Made by a program: the position numbers and the translations under genes
The notes under the pieces: model-generated
The model's database searches: none
What the model saw: the letters and a program-made list of their open reading frames with translations, nothing else
Told to the model about the DNA's origin: nothing
Shown: one piece after another, positions 49,880 to 61,196 of the stretch
How the letters are laid out: each line of letters opens with the position of its first letter
Position numbering within the stretch: position 1 is the stretch's first letter
Assembly: GCA_013396635.1 (NCBI GenBank)
Contig: WBMW01000585.1
Coordinates: 1,576-65,575, forward strand
Reading direction: 5' to 3'
DNA from: Penelope pileata
Lineage: Eukaryota > Chordata > Aves > Galliformes > Cracidae
DNA: 64,000 bases

Positions 49880-52800
49880 CAATATTAAATAAATGAATTT
49901 TAGTTTTAAGTTAGAATCTGGTGTCAAAAAGAGCTCAGCTTCCCAAGTGCTGTTTTGAGAAGAACATGGTACAATGAGTCTGAAGCATTAAGTGCCTGTG
50001 TACCACTGTGCCTCGGTGCAAAAGAGGCTGGAAAAGGTCTATCCCAAAGTGTGGTTTGTGGAAGCTCATGTTGTGAGTCTGTGCAGCAGGTTTAAATTCA
50101 ACACAGAGAAGTGTTGCTGGTAGAGGATAATCTGTTTCATTTTAAGGTAGTTGTCTGAAGGTGGTGTGAGTGGAGAGGAAAATGAGGGGAAAAGCTCAGA
50201 TGTCTGTTGTTTTTTTTTTTTTTAGTTACCTAAATAAAGACGAATCCTTTCCAAAGGACCTAGAGTGGACAGCTGCACAACTTCTATTGTAGTATTTCAT
50301 ACTGGGGGTATGAACAGTCTAATTTAGCTTAATCCACTTAGATTTTATTTCAGGGCGAATCTGTATGTTGTAACCAAATGCAAAGACTAACTTTCAGTGG
50401 AGGATCCAGAAAATAGAATAGCCTCCTCAGAATTGAAAGAAAGAAGTCAGCGGCTAATAATCTGAAATAAGGCCCAAATCTTTTCCTCCCAGTGATGCTT
50501 CTGTCACTGGTCAACAAAACCGTTCTGGATTTATTGTAAAGAGACAGATCCTTGCTAGTGATTGTCACTGGCTTGATTCAAAGATTCTTGAAGTCAACAG
50601 CAAGACTGAAAATGACGTCACTGTCTGTTGGATCAGGCCCTAATTGCTTCCCATGATTCTGTCTTTGCCCTGTGTGAATCACAGTTTTATAGCTTTAGCA
50701 GCAATGTGCTAGCTAAAATGTTTTAAAACCCATTAGTACCTTACTTATTCCCTACACATTTTCTCTGTTCAAAATTCTCTTCAATTTTTTAACCAAATAA
50801 TAGGGCTAGTTGATTTTTTTTTCTTGCACAAAGCACTTGTTTTTGTTTCTTTTAACAGTTATCAGTTATCTTAGTTTTGTAGTATTTTCATGATCTTCAA
50901 TCACACTGCTGATAAATGCATTTCAGCGTTCATTTCTCAGTCTTCCAGAGCCCCTCTAAGAGTCTTTTGATCTCTAAAAGAAAGCATTCAGGAAACAAGT
51001 TCAATTACGGCTGTGATTGAAAATACAGACTGAAATGCAGAAAATCTTATGTGGGTGGGGGAGAGAGGTCCAATTTCATCCCTGGCAGTCACAGATACCT
51101 TGAGCAGGTCCTCAGGTGGGTACCATTACCTAGTCCTGGCCAGGCAGATCCATCCCTATCAACATTAACCTCTCTCTCCTGCTGCTCCTTCTTTGCTTCT
51201 AGTAACTCCTGCCATTGGGACCTACAGATCAAACTTCCAGTGCTGTCTTCCTCTCAATCCTGAAGCGTGTAGCCCTTTGGAGGAAGAAGAGAAAGTCTTC
51301 AGGGATGAGTGAGAGACAAGTGCTGGCAGAAACTGGGGTAGAAGCAGCTTAACCTGGGATCACAATTATTAGGATATCAATAATTCCAGCAGTTTTCTTT
51401 AGTCTGATGGGATATCAGGGTTGTTTGATTCAGCCTTTCCATTCCCACCTTCTTGTCCCTTTGCACCGTCTGACTTTGAGCAAGTGATAGAAGGTCATCT
51501 CTGCCTTGAATCCTTTGCAGCAGCATCCTCTTTGTCCTTAATCTCTCATTCAGCTAAGCCTCTCTCAGCAAGCACGTTGAGATAGGAGTCATGGCACTGG
51601 CATTATGCTGCAGTCCCTATTTGTATTTTCTGGTTGTTTCCCTATAACCTTTCTCTCTGCAGCCACTTAAATCGAGAACTTTATAGTGGGGCCAGTCTGT
51701 TACTTGAGTTAAGCAGAACCTGGCACATTTTTTTTCTTGTTTGCTACTGGAATAAATGAAGTTAATATATTGATGATTTAAGCATGTTCATTTTTTTTCC
51801 AAAACATTGCCCTCTTTTTGACTTTCAACTGAGTACTTCCATCTTTACAGGAACTCTTTTTTAAAGGGAATGTGGATGAGCCTTTATCTTGGGAAAAGGG
51901 CTGTTTTGTCATAGAAATAAAGTAGCTAGGCAAAAATGTGCATGTATATTAACTTCCAGTGTATTAGGGTGCGGGGTTAGTTACTTCAGAAGACAAAGCC
52001 TTTGTTGGTTGCTTGTGGAAACTGCGTCTGTGATTTACTTAGCAGCAGCAACAGCAGATCCAGAATTTTTCACATGAATAAAGGCTTCCAGTCTTACTCT
52101 TCATGAAGCAGCATTAATTGTGTTTGTACAGGTCCTAGCACAATTAGCTTTTGGTCTGTGGCATGGTTTTGCTGGCAGCAGATAAATGTCTTTTTCACAT
52201 TAAAACTAGAGTCTCTATTCAGTGAAATAGCACCCTTTGACTCTTGCTTGTGGGCTGGCTTGTGCCTGCAAAGGGAGGAGGTCTGTGCAACATTTTTGCC
52301 TTGCTTGTTTGTTTTTTACTCCAGTTTGTTCCTCAGTGAGAGTCCTGGCTTTGTGTTTGTAAGGTCACAGACTCAGAAGACAGTACAGCAAGACTCATGT
52401 CCGCACGTGGAAAAAAATAAGAGCTGCAGCAAAATCTTTATGTTGTGTTAAGAGATACATGTGGTTAAAATGAGTATCTTTAAGACAGTCTTTGCAGTGA
52501 ATGCATTGATTTTGTTAAGCGTATGTGCAGCCCAAATTTATGTATTCATCCAAAGCTCTTTCTCATTTGAATGTTGTATTTAATTTCTTTAAGCTTAATT
52601 ATGTTCTGCTTTTCAAAAAAGAAGAAAGAGAAACATTTTATTCATTACATAGAAATGCAGAGTATGTAGCGTGGAAGTGCTAAGTATTCAAAATCAAAGC
52701 CAAATATTAGAACCAACAGACAGAAGTGTATTAAGAAATTAAATCAGTTTTAAGCCTTTTCCCTCACTCTGATCTGTCGTAGAAGAAGAAAAAGCTTTGA

Positions 52801-53112
52801 TTAACACCCGACTGTGCCACACAAGCAAATTGCCAGACATTACTCGATGGTTGTGTTACTGAAGGACTGGAGGATTTAGCAAAAAATGCAGCTTCTCAGT
52901 AGGTCACTGTCAGAATAAGAAAGCCAAAGTAAAAAGTGCATCTCATCAGCGCTGATGGCTGCAGAGAGTCTCCCAGTTGACTTTTAGAGTGCAGAAGAAG
53001 TTTAAGCGGGCATTCCTCAGATTAAGAAGAATGGAAGTGGGCTTTGTCCATTGCTGTGGAGTGAGCCATGCCTTGATGTAGTGCTTCACACTTCGTGCCT
53101 TTTTCCAGAGCA

Positions 53113-53139
53113 TTTTTCTTTCTTTCTTTCTTTTTTTCT
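53113..53139 (+). repeat. (TTTC)n microsatellite
   Basis: Pyrimidine tetranucleotide run TTTC, slightly interrupted at its 3' end. Confidence 0.8.
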
Positions 53140-55125
53140 TGTATAAGCAACCTGAACAAACTTGAAATTACCAAGTGAAAATATGTGAGATACTTGTAGG
53201 ACCCTTCTGTGAGCTGAATTCTCTCATGCTTTCAACTAAGTAAATATTGACTGGTTTTGGTAGAAAGCTGTAATGCGTTGTCAGTTTTTTGTCAGACACC
53301 TGGGCAAGAGTGGAGGTGTTGTTTCCAAGGGCAGGCAGAAAGGCCGTGAGGAGGAGGAGAATGAGCACGCGCTCGGTAAGAGGTTAACTGCCTGAAAAGA
53401 AAGTACCACTCCCTTGAGAGAAGAATCAAGGCTCCCTAAAAATTGAAGCCATTGCTGTTAACATGTGATCTTTGCCTGTTGATGGCAGATGATGGTCGTG
53501 GCTGTGCCACCTGTGCCACCAGCTGGGGTTTCATTGTTTTGGGTGTCTGGCCTCAGTACCCAAAGGGAAGGTTTGAACAGTGATGAGGCAGCTAAGAGGA
53601 ATCAAAGCTGTGTGGAAGAAACTATGTGTAAAGCCAACCAACCCTGAGCAAGGTTGAACAGAAGACAAACTGTATTAGATCTTAAATATTAATCATCTTC
53701 GATATTGGATTATTTTTGTGTCTTCTCAGGCTGGTTTGTTCACAGGGTTGCACTTGCTGCTGTGAGACCATTGCCTTCGAAGTAGTGATGAATTACTCTC
53801 ACAAACACAGCACTCACCGTGCACTCCCTAGTTTCTAGGTTCCTAAATTATTTGCAGCGTTGCTGGGCTTTGCTAGATTAAAACCAGTTAAGTTAATAAA
53901 TCTGGAGAATCACAATGGTGAATCACACCCATTATCTTTCCACTCATCGTATTTCTGCGTGTTTAGGAAAGCTGTGTCAATTTAGACATGACATAAAACA
54001 TTACACATGATATGCTTTTTGCAAGCAGCTTTTCTTAACAAGACATAGCATACAATCTCTGAGTAATGTAATTGAACATCTTACGAGTTAAAACAAGCAT
54101 AGTCTTTTTCTAGATTCAGGATATTCCATCATATTGTAATGCCTGTGAGTTGTGGATTAAAGAATCTAATTATTCACTAATGAGCAGTAATGGTACATAT
54201 AAACTAAGGGTCACTATCCTATTACAGGCACCTGATGGTTCGCTGATAAGCATTTGGTCATTAGATTGACCATAAAATATAGTCAATAATTGAGGTTACT
54301 CATAGAGCAGGCACCTTATCAGCTCTAGGCATGGTGGGACAGCTTGTCAGTACTCTGTGTACTGATTGTGCTGTGACTGAGCATATGATTAGGGTATTGA
54401 AGCAGTCTGTATCTAATGAAACTGCAGGAAAGGCATAGCAATATTAGCACAACCACTAAATGACTAATGTGTTTTTGTTCCAAGCCTCAGACGCTTCAAT
54501 TAGTTCCAATAAACTCTGATCTAGTGTAGCGGTAGGCAGAGGATTCAGATACTTTGTGTACAAGCTTTCATTACACTAGTCAAAATTTGTAACGTTTTGG
54601 GGACAGATGAAATCTACGTGGCTTTGAATGAAAAACGATGGAAATAATAAAGGCTGTCATTACCGTTTTTACTTCACTTTTTCAGTTTTATTTTTGCATT
54701 TTTAAAATTCAGAATACTTACTGAGACAATAGCTGCTGCCTTATTTAAGAGACGAAGCTGACAGCAGCAAATTAGATGTCTGCATGTTCTGCTTTAGGAT
54801 TCACTCATGCAGTTCGTGTAGGCTTGTGCATATAGATCTAAACTTAGAATGTGTTCCTTAGCATTTTGTACCATATGGAACATTAGTCAAATAGTCTACC
54901 TCGTGAAGGCTTTTGTAGAGATATTGATTTTACTGCGCTTCAAACTGTTGCTGAGAAAATAACCTCAGAACCATTCTTTTATGATTTTTTTTCCATGTGG
55001 ATTCCTTAACTTTCATAAATTATTTAATACAGTGAAGGATGCAAAATGCCTTTTGTCTTTCTGAACTGCTGTTCAGGCGTCTGTGATGCGACCTTGGAAA
55101 GTAACCATAGAAACATGTTAAAAGC

Positions 55126-55155
55126 GTCAACCGAAAATCAGTAGTTCGGTTTGAC
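55126..55155. repeat. Imperfect inverted repeat
   Basis: GTCAACCGAA and TTCGGTTTGAC face each other across AATCAGTAG, with a one-base difference between arms. An X-box-like GTAACCATAGAAAC lies 11 nt upstream (55101-55114). Confidence 0.5.
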
Positions 55156-56986
55156 AGTGATGCAAATTCTGTGAAAGAAGATTATGATGTATTAGGAACA
55201 CTTGAGGCATATATTACTGCTAACCTGTTAAACCTGATTATTCCATGTCTGTCAGTACTTTCAGAATTTAATGCTGAGAAAAAAAAAAAAAGAACAAAAA
55301 AATGAAACATACTTTTTTTTTAAGTTGCCATGTTTAAGATGTTTCTAGCTAAATCTCTTCATCCTGCCATTCTCTGTCTTGTTAAAAGCAAGAATTATAT
55401 TTCTGCTAAGCTCATAATGTAGTTCACCAATTCTCTGTGTTTAATAGCTGTAAACTTTTGCCCTGTACCCTGCTGGGATGCGCTGGTATCCTGGCTTTGT
55501 GCAGAGCTGGCACAATTTAAATCTCTTTGACAGTTAAAGTAGATAACTGGGTTATGAATAAGTAGTAGTTCACCAGAAGGTGAAGAAAACGTGTGACGCA
55601 CTGGATCCTGAGCTGGACCTTTTAGTGCTGACTTGCGGTAGCCGGGCTGGTTTGTGAGGCTGCAGCAGAAGTGCCTGAGATGGCTATGGGTAGCTGTAGT
55701 AAATTTTTGGTGGATGACAAGTCAAGGGAAGAAGCAGAGTCAGTTGTTAAAGCTTCCTCATTAAGGATAGTCCACACCCAAGAAATCATATGTTGAGGTG
55801 TGTGGGAAAATTAAATTTGAATTAATTACCCAGGAAAGTGGGGTATGAGCTTTTCCCAGTGAGGATTTGCCTTGCTGGCAGAGATAGCCAAAGAGCTGTG
55901 CGTGGTTCCTCTCTTCTTCATAGTGTTGTGGCAGTATCTTGGGAGCTGTGGGGCTCTTCCAGGGATGTAACAACTGTCTGGCATTAATGCTGCTCAGCAG
56001 CTGCTCGAAGCATCAGCCCTTCTTCATTAAATCCCCACAGTGCCCCATTTTCTCTTGGTCCACTGTTGGAAGCCAGTCAGGAAGGGTAGCTGAGCAGTCT
56101 GTAGCCTGGGGGAGAGCTACAGATGTGCAGATGAAGTGAAGCATCCAGCTGTTTTAGGGCACACCAGATGTGTAATTCCTCTTTTTGCCTTAATGAATCT
56201 CTCCTCAGAATCTGTTGTGCTGGAGTGGCCTGGTCCCTGCAGGTCCCCACCGCAGGATGCTGAAGGTGTGACACCTTCCCAAATCCCATTTCTCTGCTGC
56301 ATGGAGCAAGCAAGCCCTCATGCAGATGTGCAGATGGAGACAGTGGGTGCCTTTGGAGGGCTTGCCTTGTCTCTCTGGTGCCATGCCATGATTGCTGGAA
56401 TGTGGTTGCTAGCAGTCCCTGTGTGTAAACATGACCTGCATGTAGCCCACTGCTATGCAAGGACAGGAGATGAGGCAGGGTGTGTAGCATTGTGCAGTAT
56501 CTTGTATCATCTTCGGCCAGCTTAGGCTTTCCTAGTTGCTGTGGCAGCATAATAGTGCCTATAATTAAGGACAAACAAAATAGTGTATGCTATAGGTATA
56601 TTGCATTTTGCTTTAGCACGTGAGGAGGTTAAAGTGGAAGATAAGCCTGAATTTAGAAGGCTTTGTTCTTGCAGACAGAAATGACTCTCAGAGCTGCATG
56701 CTTAAAAGCAAGACATCATTACTGGTATCATTGCTAATACTGCATCGTACCTTATGCTGACAAAGCACTATGTAAATTAAGCCAGGTTCCCTGCGAGGAA
56801 GAGCTCGTCCATGAAGACTGTGAGACCAATGGGGCAAACAGATGAGACACAGCTGAGGTTCAGCAAAGGGAGGAGGTGGGAGGCTGAAGTAGTTCACTAG
56901 TTCAGGTAAGAGTAGAGTTTTGGACATTGGCACTGCTGAAAGTGTGAAGAATGTTGCAGAGGTCACAATATCTGAGATGATTATAT

Positions 56987-57009
56987 GGCTAATTAGCATG
57001 GCTAATTAG
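56987..57009 (+). repeat. Tandem GGCTAATTAG pair
   Basis: Two identical 10-mers, 13 bp apart, each with a TAATTA homeodomain core. They lie about 50 bp upstream of the 57058 palindrome. Confidence 0.6.
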
Positions 57010-57057
57010 AGTGTGGAGGCTTTGAATGGTTAACTGTAGTGGAAAGCCAATGGTGAG

Positions 57058-57089
57058 GATTTGAGAGAGCCCTGAAGGGCTCTCAAATC
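57058..57089. repeat. Near-perfect 32-bp palindrome (hairpin)
   Basis: Left arm GATTTGAGAGAGCCCT and right arm AGGGCTCTCAAATC are reverse complements apart from a 2-nt bulge in the left arm, with only GA between them. In RNA it would fold into a tight 14-bp stem. It is too short for a normal microRNA precursor and there are no obvious transposon ends. Confidence 0.75.
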
Positions 57090-58754
57090 AGGGGTTGTGG
57101 TGACCAGAGGAAGAAGCTGCACTGGGCACCTAGGGGTCATTGCCTTGGCAAGTGAAATTCCCCACTTTAGAAGGCAAGGGTTCGTGGTACAAACCAAGGA
57201 GAGATCACGCAAGGCATCGGTGTCAGGGAAATGTTTGGAATGAGTAGCCTTACCTGGATAGCATGGGCCAGGGGGGAGGTGTGGGAGCAGGATTGGCTAT
57301 GCTGAAGGTGGCAAAATAGCACTAAAATAGCAAAAAGAGAGCCTGGAGCCAACCTGAGTGTCAGGAAATAAGGAGGGGAAGTGAAAGAGGGGAAAAATGG
57401 ATTTCATGATGTGCGGACATCATTTTGGAGTGGGTGTTCTAGGTCTTTACCCTAGTTTTGTAGCAAAAGCAGAATTAAGGCACAGCAAAACGCAGTGCTT
57501 GCTGCTGACCAGTTACCTTAAAGTTCTTTTTCATGTGAGGCTGTCCCTGGGAAGGGCTAATTTTTGTCAGCTCCTGAGTGCCTTGATGGATAGCACAGGA
57601 AGTTCTGGAGCACCAGAGGCAGCCCCCCTAGGAGATGAAATGACTTTTTGAGCTGCTGTAGATGGCTCTGTGCAGACACTTGCAGCAGTTGTGTATTGGA
57701 TTCGCCCTATGTTCTGAGATGTTCATGATGCCCAGGAGGGAGCAAAGCAGAATAACTTAAAACAGATGTGCTCACAAATACGTGGTAGGACAGAATTTAT
57801 GGCTTCTGAGCTGCCAAAGTTTGAATTTATAGAGACGCAAGTGATTGATGGAGTGTGCATGGGTGGGGGGTAAGTGGTGATCAGTGGAAGGGATTTTAAA
57901 CTAGTGAACAGTCTGAAGCATTTATGGATAATCTTGACTGGAGTCATGCAGATACTTCTTATTTTGTGCTCTCTCTGATCCTCTGCTTTCCTGAACTAGT
58001 TTCTCCTCTAATTTAGGGATATTTCATATGATTCCTTCTGTATTTCCTCATTCATCTATAACTCAATGCACTGGCTTATGCAGTTCACTTGAATACATGG
58101 CATTTTGCTGTTGTCTAGCTGCCCAAATCCCTTTTGGCCCACTTCTCCCATGTCACCCACCCTGGCCTTTTCCCTCTGCCTGCTTTTTTTGCTCCTGGGT
58201 TCCTGAACATTAGTGCTTGTTCTGACCCCATTATTTGGGGCTCCCCAGCTCGGAGCCTATGGCAGCTGCACTGGTGGTTTTGCTGCAGCAGGAATGAGGC
58301 ATTCCATAGGTAAAATGATAATGGCAGCTTTTGTGTGGGGCTGTAACTTGACAGTTTGCACCTGTCTCACAGCTTTATTGGTGACTTTCATGCTCTTTCA
58401 ATAACATGCTTAGCTATTTTAATGCTTTATTAAGACAAGACAGACTTAGCAGTTGAAATAGTAAAATCAGACTGATACTTCATTGAGTATTTAGCTCTCG
58501 TGGGTGACTTGCAGTCACGCTGACACTCAGTTTACTGGGTGTCGAATGTGGTTTATAGGGTCTGTGGATTTTCAGCTGATACTGGCTGTGTTCTGAGCTC
58601 ATCCACTTTGCTTGCTGTGCTAGTGGCAAAATGAGGCACTTTGCATTATCATTTATAAGAAAAATGAAATGTCGGGGCAAAATAAAGCACCAGCACTATA
58701 GTTGCAGAGCTTGGCCAACTGCAAGATTTCAAAACCTTTTTCATCCTTCCTATT

Positions 58755-59507
58755 GGAACATGGAAGGTATTTCCAAGTGCAAGGTCTTGCACCTAATTGC
58801 AGCATCTCCCCACTATCAATACAAGCTGGGGGACAAAAGGATTGAGCATAGCCCTGCTAAAAATGATTTGGGGGTACGGGTGGATGGCAAGCTGGACATG
58901 AACCAGCAATGTGTCCTCGCAGCCCAGACAAGCAACAGTATCCTGGACTGCATCAAAAGAAGCATGGCCAACACCTTGAGGGAGGTGTTCCTGCCCCTCT
59001 ACTCTGCACTGGTGAGACTTCACCTGGAGTACTACGTCCAGAGGTGGAGTCCTCAGTACAGGAGATGCATGGACCTGTTGGAGGAGGGCCACAAAAATGA
59101 TCCAAGGGGTGGAACGCCTCCCCTGTGAGGACAGGCTGAGAGCTGGAGCTGTTCAGGCTGGAGAACGCTCCGAGGTGACCTGATCACCCTTCAGTATCTA
59201 AAGGGGAGCTACAGGAAAGAGGGGGACAGACTCCTTAGCAGGGTCTGTGCTGATAGGACAAGGGGAAATGGTTTCACGCTAAAACAAGAGATACAAGGAA
59301 AAGGTTTTTCATGGTAAGTATGGTGAAGCATTGGCACAGGTTGCCCAGAGAGGTGGTGGAAGCCCCATCCCTGCAGACATTCAGGGTCAGGCTGGGGGGC
59401 TCTGAGCACCCTGATGGGGCTGTAGGTGTCCCTGTTCATTGCAGGGGAGTTGGACCAGATGGCCTTTAAAGGTCCCTTCCAGCTCAAATGATTCAGTGAT
59501 TCTGTGA
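58755..59507 (+). mobile_element. CR1 LINE with 3' part of the reverse-transcriptase frame and 3' UTR
   Basis: Sense CR1 of about 750 bp. The translated part reads KCKVLHLIAASPHYQYKLG, then DKRIEHSPA, DLGVRVDGKLDMNQQCVLAA, DCIKRSM and LYSALVRLHLEYYVQ, as in the CR1 ORF2 C-terminus, with frame breaks near 59095-59130. Then come the 3' UTR blocks (CCCAGAGAGGTGGTGGAAGC, CAGGGTCAGGCTGGGGGGCT) and the tail ATTCAGTGATTCTGTGA. It ends about 200 bp before the ITPRIPL1-like promoter. Confidence 0.95.
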
Positions 59508-59712
59508 CACTGACACAACTGGAGCAGCATCCATGCAACATGTTACCTGAATTTCTTTTTGAGAATGGTCCAGGGGGGCTCCTGCCGGCTTTGTGAAGGG
59601 ATCCTTGGGAGCTCTGCCCGGCCATGTGCTTCTGGGCCAGGGCAATGCCAGGGCCTGGGCTGCCCAGGGCAGCTGAGAGGGGCTGCGCTGGGGTGAGGCC
59701 GGGCTGCAGGTG

Positions 59713-59812
59713 ATTGGTGGGGGCACCTGTGACACCACAGGGGACGCATCACAATGTGGGGTGGTGTTGGGGCCATCAGCACTGCGCTGCCTCACTTTGG
59801 CCCGGGCCATCG
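59713..59812 (+). promoter_or_regulatory. Probable promoter and non-coding first exon of the ITPRIPL1-like gene
   Basis: GC-rich sequence with an inverted CCAAT box (ATTGG, 59713-59717). Two E-box halves flank it symmetrically: CAGGTG at 59707-59712 and CACCTG at 59724-59729. A donor-like CATCG|GTGAGT places the end of a first exon at 59812. The transcription start cannot be fixed by eye. The arrangement fits ITPRIPL genes, whose coding exon usually follows a short untranslated exon. Confidence 0.5.
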
Positions 59813-59975
59813 GTGAGTGCAGCAGCAGGGCTCGGGGCTGTCGCTGCCAGCGCTGGCCTCATCCCTGCAGCCTCCCAGCTCCCTTGTCCCGCTCCTAACT
59901 GAACCCCCTCGGGGCCTGCGGGTCCTGGCCCCTCTCCCCCAGCTCCACTGACCCTCTCTCTTCTGCCTCTTCCAG
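59813..59975 (+). other. 5' UTR intron of the ITPRIPL1-like gene
   Basis: This 163-nt segment starts GTGAGT and ends with a pyrimidine-rich tract TCTTCTGCCTCTTCCAG, 3 nt before the ATG at 59979. Keeping an intron argues that this copy arose by DNA duplication and not by reverse transcription of a spliced mRNA. Confidence 0.6.
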
Positions 59976-59978
59976 ACC

Positions 59979-60974
59979 ATGAATTTGGCGGTTGTCCTAG
60001 CCTTGTTGATGCACAATGTGCAAACTGTTAGTGATGAGTGGGATGCGGCCACGCTGGGCCGCATGCAGCAGCGAGAGGTCTATCTGCGAGAGCAGATGAC
60101 TCGGCTGCTGCATGAGATCGAGATGCAGCAGAGCTGGATGGGCCTGCTCTTCTCTACGCTGCAGTCCTGGCAGTTCTGGGCCTTGGCTGCAGTGCTTATC
60201 ATGCTTATCATGCTTGTCTGGCTGCATCGGAAGAGGAGACATGAAATGTACATCTGGCGTGTGCTGGATGCATTTGCCATCAAAGAGAAGGAGAGGAAGG
60301 ATGCAGAGGAGGAGGACCCTCGTTCCTATAGGAGCAGGTTTTACTTCCAGTTCTCCATTTGGCCGCTGAAGAACAGGCGCCCCACATGCAAGGTGGTGGA
60401 GGAGCTGGTGGAGGAACTTCTCTGTGTCTGTGAGACAGTTCCCAAGAGTTACTTCATGCCGCGGCTGCAGGCAGCCATTGGGGTGGGCCTTGGCTTCGAA
60501 GGCAGCGGTCCCTTCGGCAGCCACATGGTGTTCCGCATGCTCGTGCCCCTGAAGGCGCCCCCTGGACACAGCTTCCACCTGGAGGAGGGCCCCAAAGGGC
60601 AGATAGGGGAGCGGAACTCCTGCCTGCGCGTGGAGCTGCAGTGCACGTGCAGAAGGGAGCAGCTGCTGGGGGACGTGCTCTGCTTCCTCCACCACCCTGA
60701 GGAGCGGCTGAGAAGAAAGCAGATGCCCAGCCTCCTAGACACCCTCTGCAGCGACGCCTACCTCGACGTGCAGAAAACCGCGACTTGGCTCCAGGAACTG
60801 GTGACAGAAGCCTGGCAGGAGATGCCTCAGTCGTCCACCATGCAGCTGGAGGTGCTGCCCTCCAGCCGCTTCTGCAAGCTCAGGCTGACCACCGTCTCCT
60901 CCAGGGTCGTCTACATCGAGCTCATGCTCGGGGTGCAGCAAGGTGACTCGGACACCTTCCTGACCTGCGAGTAG
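59979..60974 (+). CDS. ITPRIPL1-like: ITPRIP-like 1-type membrane protein, 331-residue frame, C-terminally truncated
   Basis: Single-exon open frame of the ITPRIP/Mab-21-like family. Residues 1-17 (MNLAVVLALLMH...) look like a signal peptide or anchor. Residues 29-52 are heptad-rich, about 65-83 form a membrane helix followed by HRKRRH, and 103-113 are charged (KEKERKDAEEE). The Mab-21-like nucleotidyltransferase fold starts near residue 130. Family blocks are visible: AAIGVGLGFEG (165-175), MLVPLKAPPGHSFHLEEG (187-204), CLRVELQCTC (215-224), LCFLHHPEE (234-242), YLDVQKTATW (261-270), EVLPSSRFCKL (291-301) and LGVQQGDSDTFL (317-328). The usual Ser and paired acidic residues around GSxFEG are replaced here (GLGFEG, SH), so enzymatic activity is doubtful. 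The start follows a splice acceptor by 3 nt, as expected for a gene with a non-coding first exon. TAG at 60972 ends the frame well short of the usual 500 or more residues. It may be a truncated protein or a pseudogene. Confidence 0.8.
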   Translation: MNLAVVLALLMHNVQTVSDEWDAATLGRMQQREVYLREQMTRLLHEIEMQQSWMGLLFSTLQSWQFWALAAVLIMLIMLVWLHRKRRHEMYIWRVLDAFAIKEKERKDAEEEDPRSYRSRFYFQFSIWPLKNRRPTCKVVEELVEELLCVCETVPKSYFMPRLQAAIGVGLGFEGSGPFGSHMVFRMLVPLKAPPGHSFHLEEGPKGQIGERNSCLRVELQCTCRREQLLGDVLCFLHHPEERLRRKQMPSLLDTLCSDAYLDVQKTATWLQELVTEAWQEMPQSSTMQLEVLPSSRFCKLRLTTVSSRVVYIELMLGVQQGDSDTFLTCE

Positions 60975-61196
60975 GCAGAGGCCATGGTTAGCAGCAGTAG
61001 CAGGCAGCTGCGGCAGCAGCTGCGCTGCAGCAGAGGCACAGCTCTTCGGGACATGGCCAGGTGTGCCTGGCACAACAGCTTCCATGGGGAATGTCTGCAA
61101 CTGTGTGTCTGTATCCTGGAAGGCACCAGCTGTGCCACCCGTGCCTTGAAGGCCACTGTCACGCACATCCTCACCACCCTTTCCTGGGCAAGCTAG
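60975..61196 (+). pseudogene. ITPRIPL1-like: Stranded C-terminal part of the ITPRIPL1-like frame after an in-frame stop
   Basis: Directly after the TAG at 60972-60974 the same frame stays open for 73 codons and still looks like the family C-terminal region. It has RDMARCAWHNSFHGECLQLC and then CILEGTSCATRALKATVTHILTTL, which match the F-RHMARQ-P-DSFH-KCLQLC-CILVGT--TYTLK-VVMHLLTT pattern of ITPRIPL1 relatives. By my count the spacing between the QQGDSDTFL block and CLQLC is unchanged, so the break is a nonsense change and not an indel. A second stop at 61194-61196 ends this part, and the last family segment cannot be followed clearly beyond it. I infer that this copy lost its C-terminal region recently enough for its frame to be preserved. 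Stop-codon read-through is an untested alternative. Confidence 0.7.

Noticed and set aside
59997..60695. 232-codon minus-strand open frame
   Set aside because: Shadow of the ITPRIPL1-like coding frame on the opposite strand, without family similarity of its own.
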